DNA of 52,152 nt from Saccoglossus kowalevskii (GCF_000003605.2 NW_003137822.1:336068-388219); one strand, 5' to 3'. Shown: positions 34,801-48,173, counted from the first letter of the stretch. The notes: generated by a model from the letters alone, not told the origin. Translations and numbers: made by a program.

Positions 34801-36384
34801 GTCGTCGGGCATCCTGTGTATATACATGGCTGGTGAATAGATCAATGGAGGAGACTGTCACGGGGACGGAGTTGTTTTTAGATGAGACACGTTGTCGTGG
34901 ACGCCCAGAATTAGCGCAATGTGATTTGTGGCTGTAACATTCCAGTCAGTTGTAGTGATACACAAAGAAAGACGAATTAAAATTCCACCAAATAATTGCG
35001 TGATAAACCATTGGAAGCGACTTGAATCACGTATCTTTGGAGTGGCAGCCCAGATGTAAAGTGATTTAAAACGTGAATACTGAATTACCGGATTTCTGTC
35101 GTTTTAATGGGCTAAATGCGGCTATAATGGTTTGCTCATGGCGCTCCAGTCTTGGCCGTTATGTTAGCGCTAGTACATCACCTATGGGTGAAAATCAGAT
35201 GAAATATGATACACAGTAAATTGGGGGAGGGGGTTAAACGTTAAAATAAAATGCTACATTGGCATATACGGAGGTTAATTTTCCCATTGTGCGAATTTGC
35301 TCCCGGCATTAACCATCAATAATGGTATGATTTGTGTGAACTAATGTTTATTATGTTGTTAATTTCTACCTGTTACGTCATTTCGTAACAGACGTTACTA
35401 CATTCGTGTCGTTGAATTATTAACATGTCATTGAGTAAAGGTGCATTTAGTTTCATAAAAAAGTGCAATTGCTATTCATTCGACTACTATTACATAGCAA
35501 ATTAGCGACAATGCAAACTCCATGTGTATACAAGTGGCCTGTTTCCATGGTGATCTGAACATAATGAAAGGTTGTATTTATGGCTGAGATATCTCACGGG
35601 TTATTATCAGTACCACTAGACTATTCACACCCATAAGGCACATCTCCCAATATACCTCCTTATTCCAGGTCTTGATATATGTAGTTTATGTACATGCATA
35701 ACAATATATGTGACTTCTGCCTTGTGTTATCCGCCGTATAGTCGTTCTTTACGCATAACCCGCAATTATCCAAGACTGTATGTATACTATTTGTACACAA
35801 ATGTAGCCTGTTCTCGTTTTGTCAGCTTGTATGCTTGAAGCGAGCTGTGAATCTTTCTCTTGAGCCTGTTCGGCGCTTTTCAAATATGGTTCTTGGATTT
35901 CCCAGCACAGTTCAGGAGTCTTGTACTTGTAACGACATTTCAAAGTCATCTATGTCCAAAGCAATTAATTCGAGAATTTCAGTCGAACGGTTTCACCTTG
36001 ACTCCCAATTTCGCCATTGAATAAACACAGCATTATATTTCAGTCATTAAACTCAATAGTTACCAAAAATCGGAATATCAATGCTCTATGTGGTATCAAG
36101 TAGACTACTACTCCTCGGCGCGCTAATGGTCCGGGAGAACCCTGGTAGTATATGACTTCAATCTTGTACTAATATGAAATCATTCATTAGCTAGATGGAC
36201 TATAACTCTAATATAATGAGATGGCAATAATATTTTGAACTGTTACGTTCCTTGTGTGTGTGTGTATGTGTATGTGTGTCGAACACGATAGCATATATTC
36301 TGACTATGTGCTTACCGATTGCATATGTAGTGTCAACATATATAGGGATGTTATTATAAGACAGCCATACACTATCGTATAGAA
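31809..36384. other. Intergenic stretch between the two hormone genes, first part
   Basis: This contains the presumed 3' UTR of the upstream hormone gene (AATAAA at 31989). The longest open frame is a 133-codon minus-strand frame at 32867-32466 with no recognised motif. A (TG)n-like run lies at about 36254-36278. I see no convincing exon. Confidence 0.4.
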
Positions 36385-37410
36385 CTATCTCAACCAGTTT
36401 GTGACCGTAGTCCATGTATGTCACAACACGTCACGCAAACACACGTCACGGTACTAAACTTTACGCGGCGTCTTCTATTATAGCTTAACGATGAAGTCAC
36501 ACAATGATACATTAACTCAATCAGGTCTTGACTGTCGTATATTCACTGTATACGTACGTCACGACACGCCAGGCCAACGCATACAAGCCACGTTATTAAA
36601 ACGTATGTAGCACCTCAGATATTAGCACAGAGAAATAATAATTTTGAAAATGTTATATTTTTTTTTCTGGTTTGTTTTTCTGTTCACTAAGAAACGAAGT
36701 GTGACAAATTGGGCTCGCTTTTGTCAACCGTACTTGGAGTTTGTACTGACAAATTTCGTTCGGTATAAATATGTACACGTGTTTTGGGCTTCGTTTCTAT
36801 TGTTTACTTAACAATTCCTATTAAGTTATAGCAGGTGGTTGACGTTACACTGCATCATCAGCTTATTAATATGTATGACTGAAATGCGAACGTGAATAGT
36901 TAGGAAAACCCGACCACTGAAATCCAATCGTTGGTACAAATAGTTCGTCTTTAAGTTAGGAATTGCAAGTGCGAATCTACAGGGGCATTTACTGTAGTAG
37001 ATTTACTTCGAAATTCTGTAGTTTCTGAAATTATATTAATTGAAAGATGAGTCACGACCCTATATATATCGGCTCTTGGGCACTAGTGCATTATCTAGAT
37101 GCAATCGTAAAGATAATATCCCCGTGTATGGCTGTTCTCTACCAGCACAGTGAACTAGTTCATGACAGTGATATTTGCACAGTGTACGTCACGACACGTC
37201 ACGCCAACGTATATACGTCACGGTTTTAAAACCTAGTGACGTCTTCTCTACACAGTGATCAAGTTACACAGTGTTTCACTAACTCAACCAGTTCAAGATC
37301 GTAATATTTGCACTGTAGACGTCACAACACGTCACGCCATCGCATACACGTCATGGCGTTAAAACGCGCGCGACGTCTTTTCCGCACAGTGATAAATCCA
37401 CGCAATGACA
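36385..37410. repeat. Degenerate repeat array rich in CGTCA/TGACG
   Basis: At least four related units occur, at about 36385-36508, 36514-36610, 37141-37270 and 37275-37410. The last two are about 134 bp apart. Each has an ACTCAAxCAG-like or CACAGTG-like lead, then GTACGTCAC or GACGTCAC, then ACACGTCACGCCA, a run of three or four A's and GACGTCTTCT-like sequence. About 530 bp of ordinary sequence separates the two pairs. Confidence 0.7.
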
Positions 37411-40231
37411 CACTTATATATACATAATCCGTATATGTGTTATAGTCCCGGGTTGAAGCTGACAGACATGTCTGCTAGATGTCTATTTTATTCACACCTT
37501 AGTCGGCTTGCTGCAATCCATCACGATCACACAACATCGAATACTCCCAACAATGCGGCGTCCGTTTGCAGCATAACCTCTTACACACGTAGTTTACCTG
37601 TGTTTCAGACGAGCATATCAGAAGAAAACAACGAAATTAAATTCTGGCGTTTTCTTGTTCAAAATTATTCTAAATGCTACAAGCGAAGAGCTTTCTATTC
37701 ATTGCATCGTATATAATTTTAAATCCAATAATAACAACCATAAATAACCGTAATATAACTAAGTAATCGTCTATTTTAAACTCAACTCCCACTGGTTTAT
37801 ATGGCTTGAAGCAATTTGATTTAAAATTTAAAGTTGCCAATGGTATTGCACATCACACAAGAGATGACTGAAGACAATTCCGTCGAACCACACAATGATT
37901 GGATATAACAGTCAGTTTAAAATAATGTCTAGTTTAGTAGAGTGTACAATCATGTAATAAAACTCAGTAAAATAAAAGAGGTCGGTGTAGCATCTGTACA
38001 AGATACTATAAAATCACGTAATATAAATGAGATGATTACCCACTGATTTTTAAAATATTTGTTTCCAGAATGTCCTGCTCCTTTCAGCTCCATTTCATAC
38101 TTAACATAAATAAGCGTTGGCGCCACGAAGAATAACAAAAAAACATAACATCTGGGGGTCGAGTCAGCAAAATAAAAATTGTTTTATTATTATTACATGA
38201 CTTAATTTTTTGATTAGCGCCACCATTGTAGTATTCAACATGGAATTGTGTTTGTACGATGTGATTTCAGGCTTTTCCTTCTGTCTTTGCCTGGGACATT
38301 ATAATTATTGTATGTAAATATAAGTACATTTGTGAAATAATTGCTCTTTCCCACTCATCTTTTTTTACGCACGAGTACGTCTTAGTTAATGTAATGAATC
38401 GACTATATTTACTTCATATCATTTCTTTCATTATCTTTCGACTTGTAAATAAATGAAATAAAATTAACTTAGCTCTTCAAAACACGTACAACTTGTGGGC
38501 ATTTACGTGTTTATAATCTTCAAATATATAATTGGTCTAATCTTGCAATAATTTCAGTCAATGAAATGCTAATCTTTTTTTTTTCATATTTGCACACATA
38601 ACATATACAATGTAAGTCAATAATAATAAGCAAAGCTGGATTATGTGCGGTTACAATAATCTTCGTGTCATTGACTGGTTTGCAAGTAATGCAATGCTGC
38701 AATGATAGATATGTAAATTAGTTTTGCTTTCGGGCTCTCAGTATCCTTACACCTCGTATGCCGGAAAGCTGATTTCATCCATGATGTGATTTCGTTCTAG
38801 TGTCATCGGCTTCTGGGGACGAAAGCAAATCCATCCCAATCCGTTGCGCAACACGCTTCTGCAATTTCATTACAACAAAATGAAATATCTCTGTGATTTA
38901 CATGAATTCAACTGTATCGAAGCACTGCTTGCCATTCTTTTGTTTAGCGGCACCAATGGCAATGTTAACTACAAAGCAGATTATCGGCACATACTAGTAA
39001 TTCTATAGCCTCTTTTTTTAATAATATTTATTCACAAACTGAACGCCCACTGTCATTATTGAGACGGGCAAGAAGGCACGCTCCTTATTGTTTGTCGAAT
39101 AGCCCGACTGAACAGTTATACTCGAGTAAGTCTCCGTGGCGCCTTGTTATCACAGCCGAAATCACGGGGACGGGAAGTCTTATAGGTGCGCGCATCACTG
39201 CTTAATACGATGTGCACGACGGATGTTACGGACGTTGGCGTAAGCTAAAAAGCTTTACACAAAATGCATAATGTAATTTTGTTAAGTTTTACGTATGGAA
39301 TACTTTATGCTGACGTTCATAGCTAAATGCTTTTATCTCTAATGTCATCGTCTAATTTCACATCACGTTATGTTCATGTTATTGATTAGGACTGCAACGT
39401 ACCCTGTAACGTATTCATCCGTCCTCGTGGGAGAGCTTTTGGTATAACCTTTAAATGTTAGTATTGTTGACCTAGCGTCAGTTTGCGGTTGAAGAATACT
39501 TGACTCACGCTTTTCAATTATACGTATTAACGATCCCCTGTTCTGATATATGGTGACGATCCCCGCTCTGCTACGTTTGTACTAACGCGACGTGTGGGTC
39601 GCACGTGGTTATGAAGCGACGAACTAAATAAGAAGAAGACCAAACTGTGTCAAAGATACCGTGCAAGAGCACGTGATGACATGTGTATGAAATACGGTTG
39701 CTTCATTAACTTGTCACCAAAGGCAGTGTAAAATGTTATACCCAAAAGCGAACGCGTTGTCATGAAATGTCGCAGTTATAGTGACTGAATGACGCAAGTT
39801 ACCTCGGGTCCTATGGTGAAAGCTAAGGGGAGTGGGCTGAACATGATTGCTACTCTGTGGAGAGGGTAATTATACTGTCGACGGAATATTAACAGGGGAG
39901 GATTTTCCAAACACACTAATAAATATAGGGATTGATAGAAGCAACGGAAATTAAATACGCCCAGGGACAATTGTACTAGAGCTTAGAGCGTGTATATACA
40001 TTAGATGGAATTCAGAAAAAAGAATTTCTCGATATAATAAGGTTACAGTAATGAAATGAGTCTACTTTGAAATATTAGCTTCATCTTATATGTATGTCGC
40101 AGTAACTATGGTATTATAGTTGTTGCTTACAGGTTAGGGGACATCCTAGTGTATAATTCTCGCTCATAGTAGCAGGGTATCAGAACGTAAACGAAATAGT
40201 ATTTTCACGATTCTTTCTACATTTTTTTCAG
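37411..40231. other. Upstream region of GPB5
   Basis: AT-rich, with no recognised exon. The strong pyrimidine-rich acceptor that ends at 40231 implies a non-coding first exon somewhere upstream, probably in this stretch; I could not locate it. Confidence 0.4.
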
Positions 40232-40239
40232 ATTTTAGA

Positions 40240-42167
40240 ATGAGTCAGCAAAAGTCAGCCACGAACCACATGTCTGCAGTTGTACTAGTAGTGGGATTGG
40301 CGGTGGTTGTGCAGGCGACGTTGAATGTCAACCCATCCACGACGACCAGGTGTCTTGTTAGAGAGTACAACAAATACATTGCTGTGAAATCAGGTTGTGA
40401 GCCCCAACGCATCACGATAGACGCATGCTGGGGGAGATGTCAGACATTTGAGGTACGTAGCACATCGGTTATGTTCTCCCATGCCTTTCACCTCGACTAC
40501 TCGCTCACACGTGGGCATACGATTTATTAAATGTCATTGGTGTATTACAGACGTCACGGTCCTGTAAACACACCATAAAAAATGCGTAAACAGATTTTTT
40601 ACTGGCGACAGAAATTAATGGATAGTTTTAATTTGGATCGCAAGTACTACTACATTCAATTTTCTTTTTTGTTTAAAGTTGCTTTTTTTATTTTTAAATT
40701 TTCATAGCTCTCTAGAGTTAGATCAATACTACAACATGTGTGTTTGTTTTCCACAAACCGATATGCCAACAATTCCAGAATAGAAATATTGACACGTTTA
40801 TCAACTCACCAAATAACCTATCATGAAAATCATCACCATTTGTGTAGGTACTATAATTTCATTGACTGAAAATTTAGTATTTTTGGAATGTTTTAATGTT
40901 GCACCCAGTTCTAAATAGAATTTCATCGTCTGTAAATATTGTATTTTTTGGAATGTTTTAATTTGCACCCAATTCTATATAGAATTTCATCGACTGGAAA
41001 TATTGTATTTTTTGGAATGTTTTAATTTGCACCCAGTTCTATATAGAATTTCATTGACTGAAAATATTTCATTTTTTGGAATGTTTTTACGAGCAACAAT
41101 TGCAACCAGCTTTACATTGAATTTGATTGACGGGAAATATTGTATACTTTGTAATGTTTTAATATGCTACAATATCTATGTTGTCATCCAAAGAAACATG
41201 TATCCATAATTCCATCAACAAATTAAATTGCCACGATTCATATTTTATTAACAAACTATTTCGACGACTGCATAGCACAAATCAGTAGACGTTATTGCAT
41301 TTGATTTTAAATTAGCGCAATCAGACAAATTAGCGAAAATTGGTGAATAATTAAACCTGTTACAACGTACAAATTGACCAACAGACAAATCAATCCGCAT
41401 TGTACATTTACCACATTGATCTCTATATATCATCCACCCTCACTAAAAAAAAGATGTGTGCCCGAAAAACAAAAATGAAATATAATAGCGATTTAATTTC
41501 CGAGAATGCTCACGTGGCGTGTCTTCAGGAAGCTGTACACTATTCTATATCCCCGTATGACGTCACGTCGTGAATTGCAGCTAACAATTAAAACGACTTT
41601 TTCGAAACGTGATAGGCCATTTGTTAATGCACGAGAAATTGTACGGATGACTGACATGCAATAAAAATAAATAAAAAAAGAGACCAATAAATTGATGAGT
41701 AATACTTTGTAGAAATTCGAAAATTGCAATGTGTCGACTAATGGATCGTGTACAATGATAAAGTTTAGTAGGACGTAAGACATGCGTATATTTTATCCCC
41801 TCAGATACGCATGGTTGCTCCTATAATCAAACCAATTTATTATAAGTAAAATTTCCCAATTGAAAGGAAATTACTGTAACGGTTAATGAACTCAATCAGG
41901 CTGTCTACAAATTGCGTTTAATGGCGCCCAGTAACACTTGTTAACGTCCATGTTTTGTTGTTCTTTTGTTTACAGGTACCGGATTTGCTGCCACCGTACA
42001 CAGCAGCCAATCACACCATGTGCCAATATGACGTCACGGAATGGCGTACAGTTGAACTCAGTGATTGTAACCCGGGCGTCAATAGAACGTTTGTGTATTT
42101 AAACGCATTAAGTTGTTCCTGTACGAAATGTTCGACCAAACAATCAGATTGTGGATATGGAGGCTAA
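40240..42167 (+). CDS. GPB5: Glycoprotein hormone beta-5 (thyrostimulin beta subunit), two coding exons
   Basis: Coding exons are 40240-40452 and 41976-42167, phase 0, giving 134 residues. GPB5 is the ancestral beta subunit that pairs with GPA2 to form thyrostimulin, a secreted ligand of LGR-type receptors. Residues 11-26 are a hydrophobic signal peptide; M11 could be an alternative start. The mature protein has 10 cysteines at 38, 53, 63, 67, 87, 102, 118, 120, 123 and 130, with the same spacing plan as vertebrate GPB5. They include DACWGRC (61-67), PPY (77-79), CNPGVN and CSCTKC. Sequons NHT (83) and NRT (107) are present. The intron follows CQTFE, matching its upstream tandem paralogue. 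A strong acceptor (pyrimidine-rich, ending CAG at 40231) lies 8 bases before the ATG, so a 5' UTR intron is likely. The 1.5 kb intron holds a 64-bp tandem array. Spacing to the upstream paralogue is 8.4 kb on the same strand. Confidence 0.95.
40858..41170. repeat. 64-bp tandem repeat, about five copies, in the GPB5 intron
   Basis: The word GGAATGTTTT recurs at 40885, 40950, 41014 and 41078, with a weaker copy (GTAATGTTTT) at 41151. Spacing is 64-65 bp for the first four. Units also share TTGCACCCAGTTCTA and AGAATTTCATYGACTG. Confidence 0.92.
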
Positions 42168-42380
42168 GTCGGGAACACGTTGCAGACAATTTAATGAGAT
42201 TTATGTGGAAGATATGATGACATTGCCTCTGAACAATCCAATCCAATACTACACTAGACATCGACTGGTGTTCAAAATTAATATTTTGCCCCATCAATGA
42301 CATCCCCAAACAATGGTTAATTGAAACATAATACTGAAGTATGGTTTTATCGGCCATCATGTCAAATTGTGCTCAGTATT

Positions 42381-42539
42381 AAAGCGGAGTGGTCGTAACC
42401 TGCGCAAGCGCGGGAATTGAGTCCCAAGCGACGATAACAACACACGCTAAAACGCAAAGGCTTATTGGTAAACGCGTGTTTGTAACAATGATACGCTGTG
42501 CCCGTCTGCCGCATGCGCAGGTGATGACTCCCCCGCTTG
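42381..42539. mobile_element. MITE-like element with about 30-bp terminal inverted repeats
   Basis: The left end (42381-42410) has AAAGCGGAGTGGTCG then TAACCTGCGCAAGCG. The right end (42510-42539), reversed, reads CAAGCGGGGGAGTCA then TCACCTGCGCATGC. About 100 bp lies between them and no coding capacity was seen. It starts about 210 bp after the GPB5 stop codon, so it may sit in the 3' UTR. Clear target-site duplications were not identified. Confidence 0.65.
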
Positions 42540-45500
42540 AAGGGTTTAGTATACAGTCTTTATGGTCATTTGTATGAAATCGTAGATGGTCGTTTTCACA
42601 ACTAAGCTCAGTCGAATCGACAAGCATTCCCTTTTAACACCTGATGGGTGGCAAAATTAGACTGTCAAACATAACACTCGATTGACCATCTATGTTTGCC
42701 ACTCGGCTTGTACAAACTATGCTGTATATATCTCAAATTCTGCACATATTATATTTTGAAATTTAGTATTGTGCTTAAACCATCTTGAATTAATCAATGG
42801 ACGTTCTCGAATTTCCGTGCTCATATGCTGCCTCGACATGGTAGCCTGGTGTACCAGCCTGAGTATTGCAACAATTAATTAAGCTACGCATACACACAGC
42901 TTCAATTTGATTGGACAAAATCCCCCAATTTGAAAGGCTGTGGCACAAATTAGTTAAATCATGCTCACTTCATGGTTACGGTATATAAACCACGTTGTTT
43001 ATATGCAGTAACTGTCACAAGTGACCATGAATTATTTAGTGTATAAGCAGGGGTTCGCCGCCACTGGTGAGCTATTCGTGGACACATTAAGCACATGTAT
43101 TGTTACACATACGTACTTTCGATTTCGAACACACTGTTATAAACGAGATTAGCTGTCAATATTCATTATAATCCCCTGTGACCGTCCGTCATTGTTTGTA
43201 AATATTTAATACACTTTTTGGAAATGATACAATCCCAATTTTAAATGCCTAACTCGTTGATTTTGTCACAGAAATGAATAAAAATCATACCTAATCAAAC
43301 CAAACGCTGCATGTACAAGGGAACGTCACAGAGATTCTCGTGCATTCCCCGCACCGGTGACGGTGAGCACAACCTTATTTTGAACCAGCAATGGATTTGA
43401 CCTAACATTTAATGCTTTAATAAGAAATGTCAACTGTTTCATGTACAGTCACCTTGAGCTTTGCTAACTCTCTTCTTCTTACAAATGTATTTATTCAAAT
43501 GTTATTTTTGTACCTGTATTAATACGTGTTGTTATTTCACTAAAACATTCAAATTCACCAATGTGTTATTGTGGCTGCTTGGTTAAACTATCGATACTCA
43601 TAATCTAGTTCAGTAGATCAATATATGAGCTAGGGAACACGTTGAAACTAAATGGATTACGTGCTTGCTCTGGGCAAACTTGACCCTGTCATTTGCACTA
43701 GTTATTTATTATAGTTTGTGGGACTTTAACCAGTATATTAAATATTGACCTCAAGTTTACTTCGTTATATCCTCGTACAAGGACATAACCTCTCTACAGA
43801 GTCTTTCATACTTGCAATTTACCTAGTCATGTGATTTTAGCTTGGCGTTGATTGTGGGATAGGTGTGTAATTTACATTTTCGAAGCAGATCGTGGAATGA
43901 TTCACGATTCAGCACACATACCTCTATGGCGTGGTTGTTTCGTAGGATAGTTATTCCACTCGCGACACTAACTCACTAAAGCCACGCGTGCACTCAACAT
44001 GTTTGATGATGAAGGAGGGATATACACTGAAAGCTTCTGAGCTTTTTGATTTAGTGTCACGTGGTGTGAAGTGTAGAGGATTATGGGAGCCAAAACGAAC
44101 ACATTAGCGTAGAGTAGGTACGTGAGGAATACAGCGTAATAATTAGTATGATTTGTGGAGTTATAATAACAATAAGGTCAAGCTCTTTACTTTATGTATA
44201 ACTACTTGATAGAAATGTGAATGTCGCTAAAAATCCACTATATTGCAATAAAAAGTGTAATATTGTACTTCATATTTGATAGTTGTTTACTGACAGTTTT
44301 CATTTGCCCTCATGTAAAACCTATACAAATGGCAACGTGATGTCAGAAGGGATTGGAGTGTTTGATGGATTGCTACTGTTAGGCTATTCAGCCCAGCTCA
44401 CGATCGATGTGCAAACGAACATCGTCTGATTCTTCGAAGCTGCACTCCGAGAAAGGACAGCTTTCTTAAAGCTTTCTCACCTGCACCTGACATATAAAAT
44501 ACGTGTTACAATGGAGTTGGTGGGGTTTCCGAACCCCGTCGTGGAAAGTGAGCTAACCAACGTGTATTGGTTTCCACTTGGCATTGCTATGAGGGAATCG
44601 TGTGTTTTTTTCTATTTTTTTCATGTCAGGTATAGATGAACTGTTAAAAAGGTAGTACACAACACAGCAAGATACGGCATACGTTTTGAGGCTTTGCCAC
44701 ATGTAAATTCCGGATCGGTCACTTTTTGCAGAGTACATTTGAACTGAGCCACTGCTCACATCTCGATGATGATGGCACGTTTTACCCCCGCACTACAGGA
44801 AACTAGCAGATGTTATACCTGTCACTTACATGCGTTGTATAGAATATCGATTTCAAATTACCCCAACTAAATCGCGTTATATGAGAAACGTCCGGTTAAT
44901 TTAAATTTTATAAAACAGGATCGTATTTATTTTTATTAATGTACAGGCCACCTGCCTATGGTTTTAAATCCAAATTGCCGATAAAAACCCACAAGAAGGT
45001 TTTTTGCCTTGTCGCTTTATAATAAATCGATAAAGGATTTCTTCATATTTTGGCACGGTGCAAACAGTATGAACATATTTACATTGCCGGAAACCATTTA
45101 AATAACCAATATTGTTACCGAAGATGTCTGGATATGATGTTACAAAGTCGGTTCATATTTCCGCGAAAACAGTGACGAGATTACGGTTTTACAACTTCCA
45201 AGATATTGATATATTAGAAAAGCCGCAAATCAATCTTTTTCTGTCAGTATAGCCATGTATCACCGCTCTTTCTTGAACACGCATAAATTTAGCTGTCTTT
45301 CTGAGAGATAATCACACTCTATACAACAGAAGATTTTGCACATCTGTCTTATAGTATCAGGTCACATAATTACGACAGATTGCAACACCATATAAACTAC
45401 ATAGATGTATATGAAGAGAGAAAGACAATGCGTGATATGGTAACATGACTTAGACATGACAGTCAGTTCATTGCTCACATATTACACATCTGATCATCAA

Positions 45501-48173
45501 TATACTGTCACTATCACTGAATATTGACGCAATCATACATGACAGGGAGATGATTTAAGAATACTTTTCGACTGGGTCCATGAAATGAAAATCTAATGTA
45601 TCCTGTTTCACTGTCTCATCCAATGAATGTACAGTATTCACGTTCTTCCGCTGTCGTATTTCCATAAAACTGTCGTTTCTATACCAAGATGAAGATGGAT
45701 TTCTGTTTTTGTTCGCCGCCTTGGAATGTGTTTTCGTCTCATTCCTAAACGCGCGATTTACTTTTGGGGGCTCTAGAAATGTATTAAAGAAAAAAAAGGC
45801 ATGAAGAATAAGTTAATATCATCGAGAGTTACTACTTAGGAGGTATGAAGTGCTTGTATTGAAATAGATAAAAAAAAGCATGACCAATAGTTTTGGTTTT
45901 TGCTTTGATTTGTGTTTGTAAAATGAGTAAGGCCCCCCCCCCCCAGGAGACAACTTTTTACATACAATAAACCCGTAGTCTCAGTTTACAAGTTCAAGTC
46001 ACGGCACAAACTGTATAAATACACTGCAGACAATCTATTCCATGTTGAACACCTTTAATACTACACTTCTCCAATATAGATTCGTCAGAGAGCAAATTCT
46101 CAGCCAGTGGCGATATGCGTCGATTCCCTACTGACCAACCAGGAGACTAGATTTGCAGACACGTCGCTATTTTATGAACGAAAATTGTCATGTTGATTTT
46201 TTTTAATTAAGAGTACCAAGGTTAGAATGATTAATATCTCCTAGCCAGAGTTCAAAGTTAATTGTCATTGTTATGCGTTTTGTATAGGATCTCTCATTAT
46301 ATTATTGTAAGAGCGAATGACAAATCGTTCTGTTTTCGAGTTAATTCACTAGTACAGTGTAAAAATGAGAAGAGGATTCAGTGCGTTCATTCATCGACTG
46401 CTCACCGTAAAGTTTCTAACTGATCCGCTATATCACACTAACGTGTTAAAAATTAAAAAGGAAAAGATATCCTACTCACTAGTAATTAATTTAACGCCTA
46501 CGTAGGAATGAATGGGCGCATATCCATAGAATTGTGATGTCAATATTATTATATCCATGTTACCCGCATTTGGACAGGAAGTGTTCACACTCCGGGGGAG
46601 TCGCGCAATATACTTTCTGAATAAAGACATATAAAGACAAATTGCATCTTTTGATGTGAGATATGAATTCTCTTGTCATACATAATACCCCTTTGCGTAC
46701 CAGTATTTAGGCGTCGATAGCACGTCGTCAATGAATGTCCCATCGTGGAACAGTAAAATAGTCGATCCCCGGCTATTGACGCAAGCAGCATAATTTAAGA
46801 TGACCCCCGGCCCAGTGGGTATCTAATAATTGGTTCGGAGAGAGAAGTAACACTTGTTCTCCCACCAATTATCATTATCTAATGTACATAATTTTGATTA
46901 TTATCGTTTCCTAGGATATACTGAAGATTAAATATTCTGGAAATTGTTTTTTGTCTTCCTATCATACTTTATATTTAATTGTCGCGCGAATACAATGACG
47001 ATTTACATATTACTCTATAATACTCCATAATGCTCTTCATTGTGACGATGTTAAATATAACAAAACAGTGTCATCAGTGCCTACTATTAATAGAACAATC
47101 ACTTCCATCTGTTTTCCAGTAGTGACAAATCTGTTAGGACAATTTCTAACTCATTGGGACTACAAACGTTAGAATGTACATTTCGCCTATAGAGATCGTT
47201 ACAAATCAAGTGGGCGTATCCGATGTCCTTGTGAATATCATCCACAAAAATACAAGCACGCTTTCAAATTGTGCTAATTTTCTATAAAAAATCAAAGTAG
47301 TTTGAATAGAAAAAAGGAAAGGGTCCAGTGATACACTGTTTTTACGCGTATCACTCTCGGACAATGTACTAATATACCCACACACATCGATGATAGAACC
47401 CCCAGTTGTACTATTAGTATGTGGTACAATAAGCCATTCATTTAATAATTATGATTTAGATGATTAGTACGCTCAGTCAAATATGCACAAACTAATATGC
47501 ACATTAACGCCTCCATGCTGATAATTTAATTAAATCAGCGCAAATTATAGATACAATATTGGAGATCAAATATTAAAAGAAGAGTGGCCTTGATGCAGCG
47601 ACAAATTAAATGTCCGATTTGCACGCTGGCGGTGGTTAAATCCGGACCAATGCAATCATCAATAGCAATCGGAACACGTACGCTAGTTTAATGTTAAAGT
47701 ACACTAGTTGTAATGAATACCTCGAACCCGATAACATTGAACTTTAAAGGTAAAAATCCACTATTCACACTGCTTCTACTATTGTCACCGCAATGTGCTT
47801 TGAATAGACTGCGAAAGTAGCAAATAACCATTTGTAGCAGACTACAACATCAAGAAAATCCTGGAACTACCGCGTGTTCTCAGATACTACACGTAGGTCA
47901 ATAATAGGATCTAAACTCACTTTCACTCTTCAAACAATCGCGTCACTACCAACCGTTTGTCTGACCCATTATCCCAGGGATTCCCTGAAGGCAAGAAAAC
48001 GTACTTAATCGTTTACCCGGAAAGTAGGGAAATGCAATTAGACTTCGTCAAAAATTAATGCTAATGTGTTTTTCTCAGCCAACAAGAGATATACGACAGA
48101 GGCATGATATTTCATGAACGAACTTTAAATGTGCGTTTGTGACATTACGTTGTGCTTTGCACATGGGAATAGG
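42540..48173. other. Intergenic stretch with no recognised gene
   Basis: AT-rich. It includes a poly-C run of about 13 at 45933-45945. No open frame has recognised similarity. The part nearest 48174 should include the 3' UTR of the minus-strand gene. Confidence 0.4.

Noticed and set aside
37405-37716. 103-codon plus-strand open frame
   Set aside because: It begins at the edge of the CGTCA-rich repeat array, has no known motif and no promoter or splice evidence.
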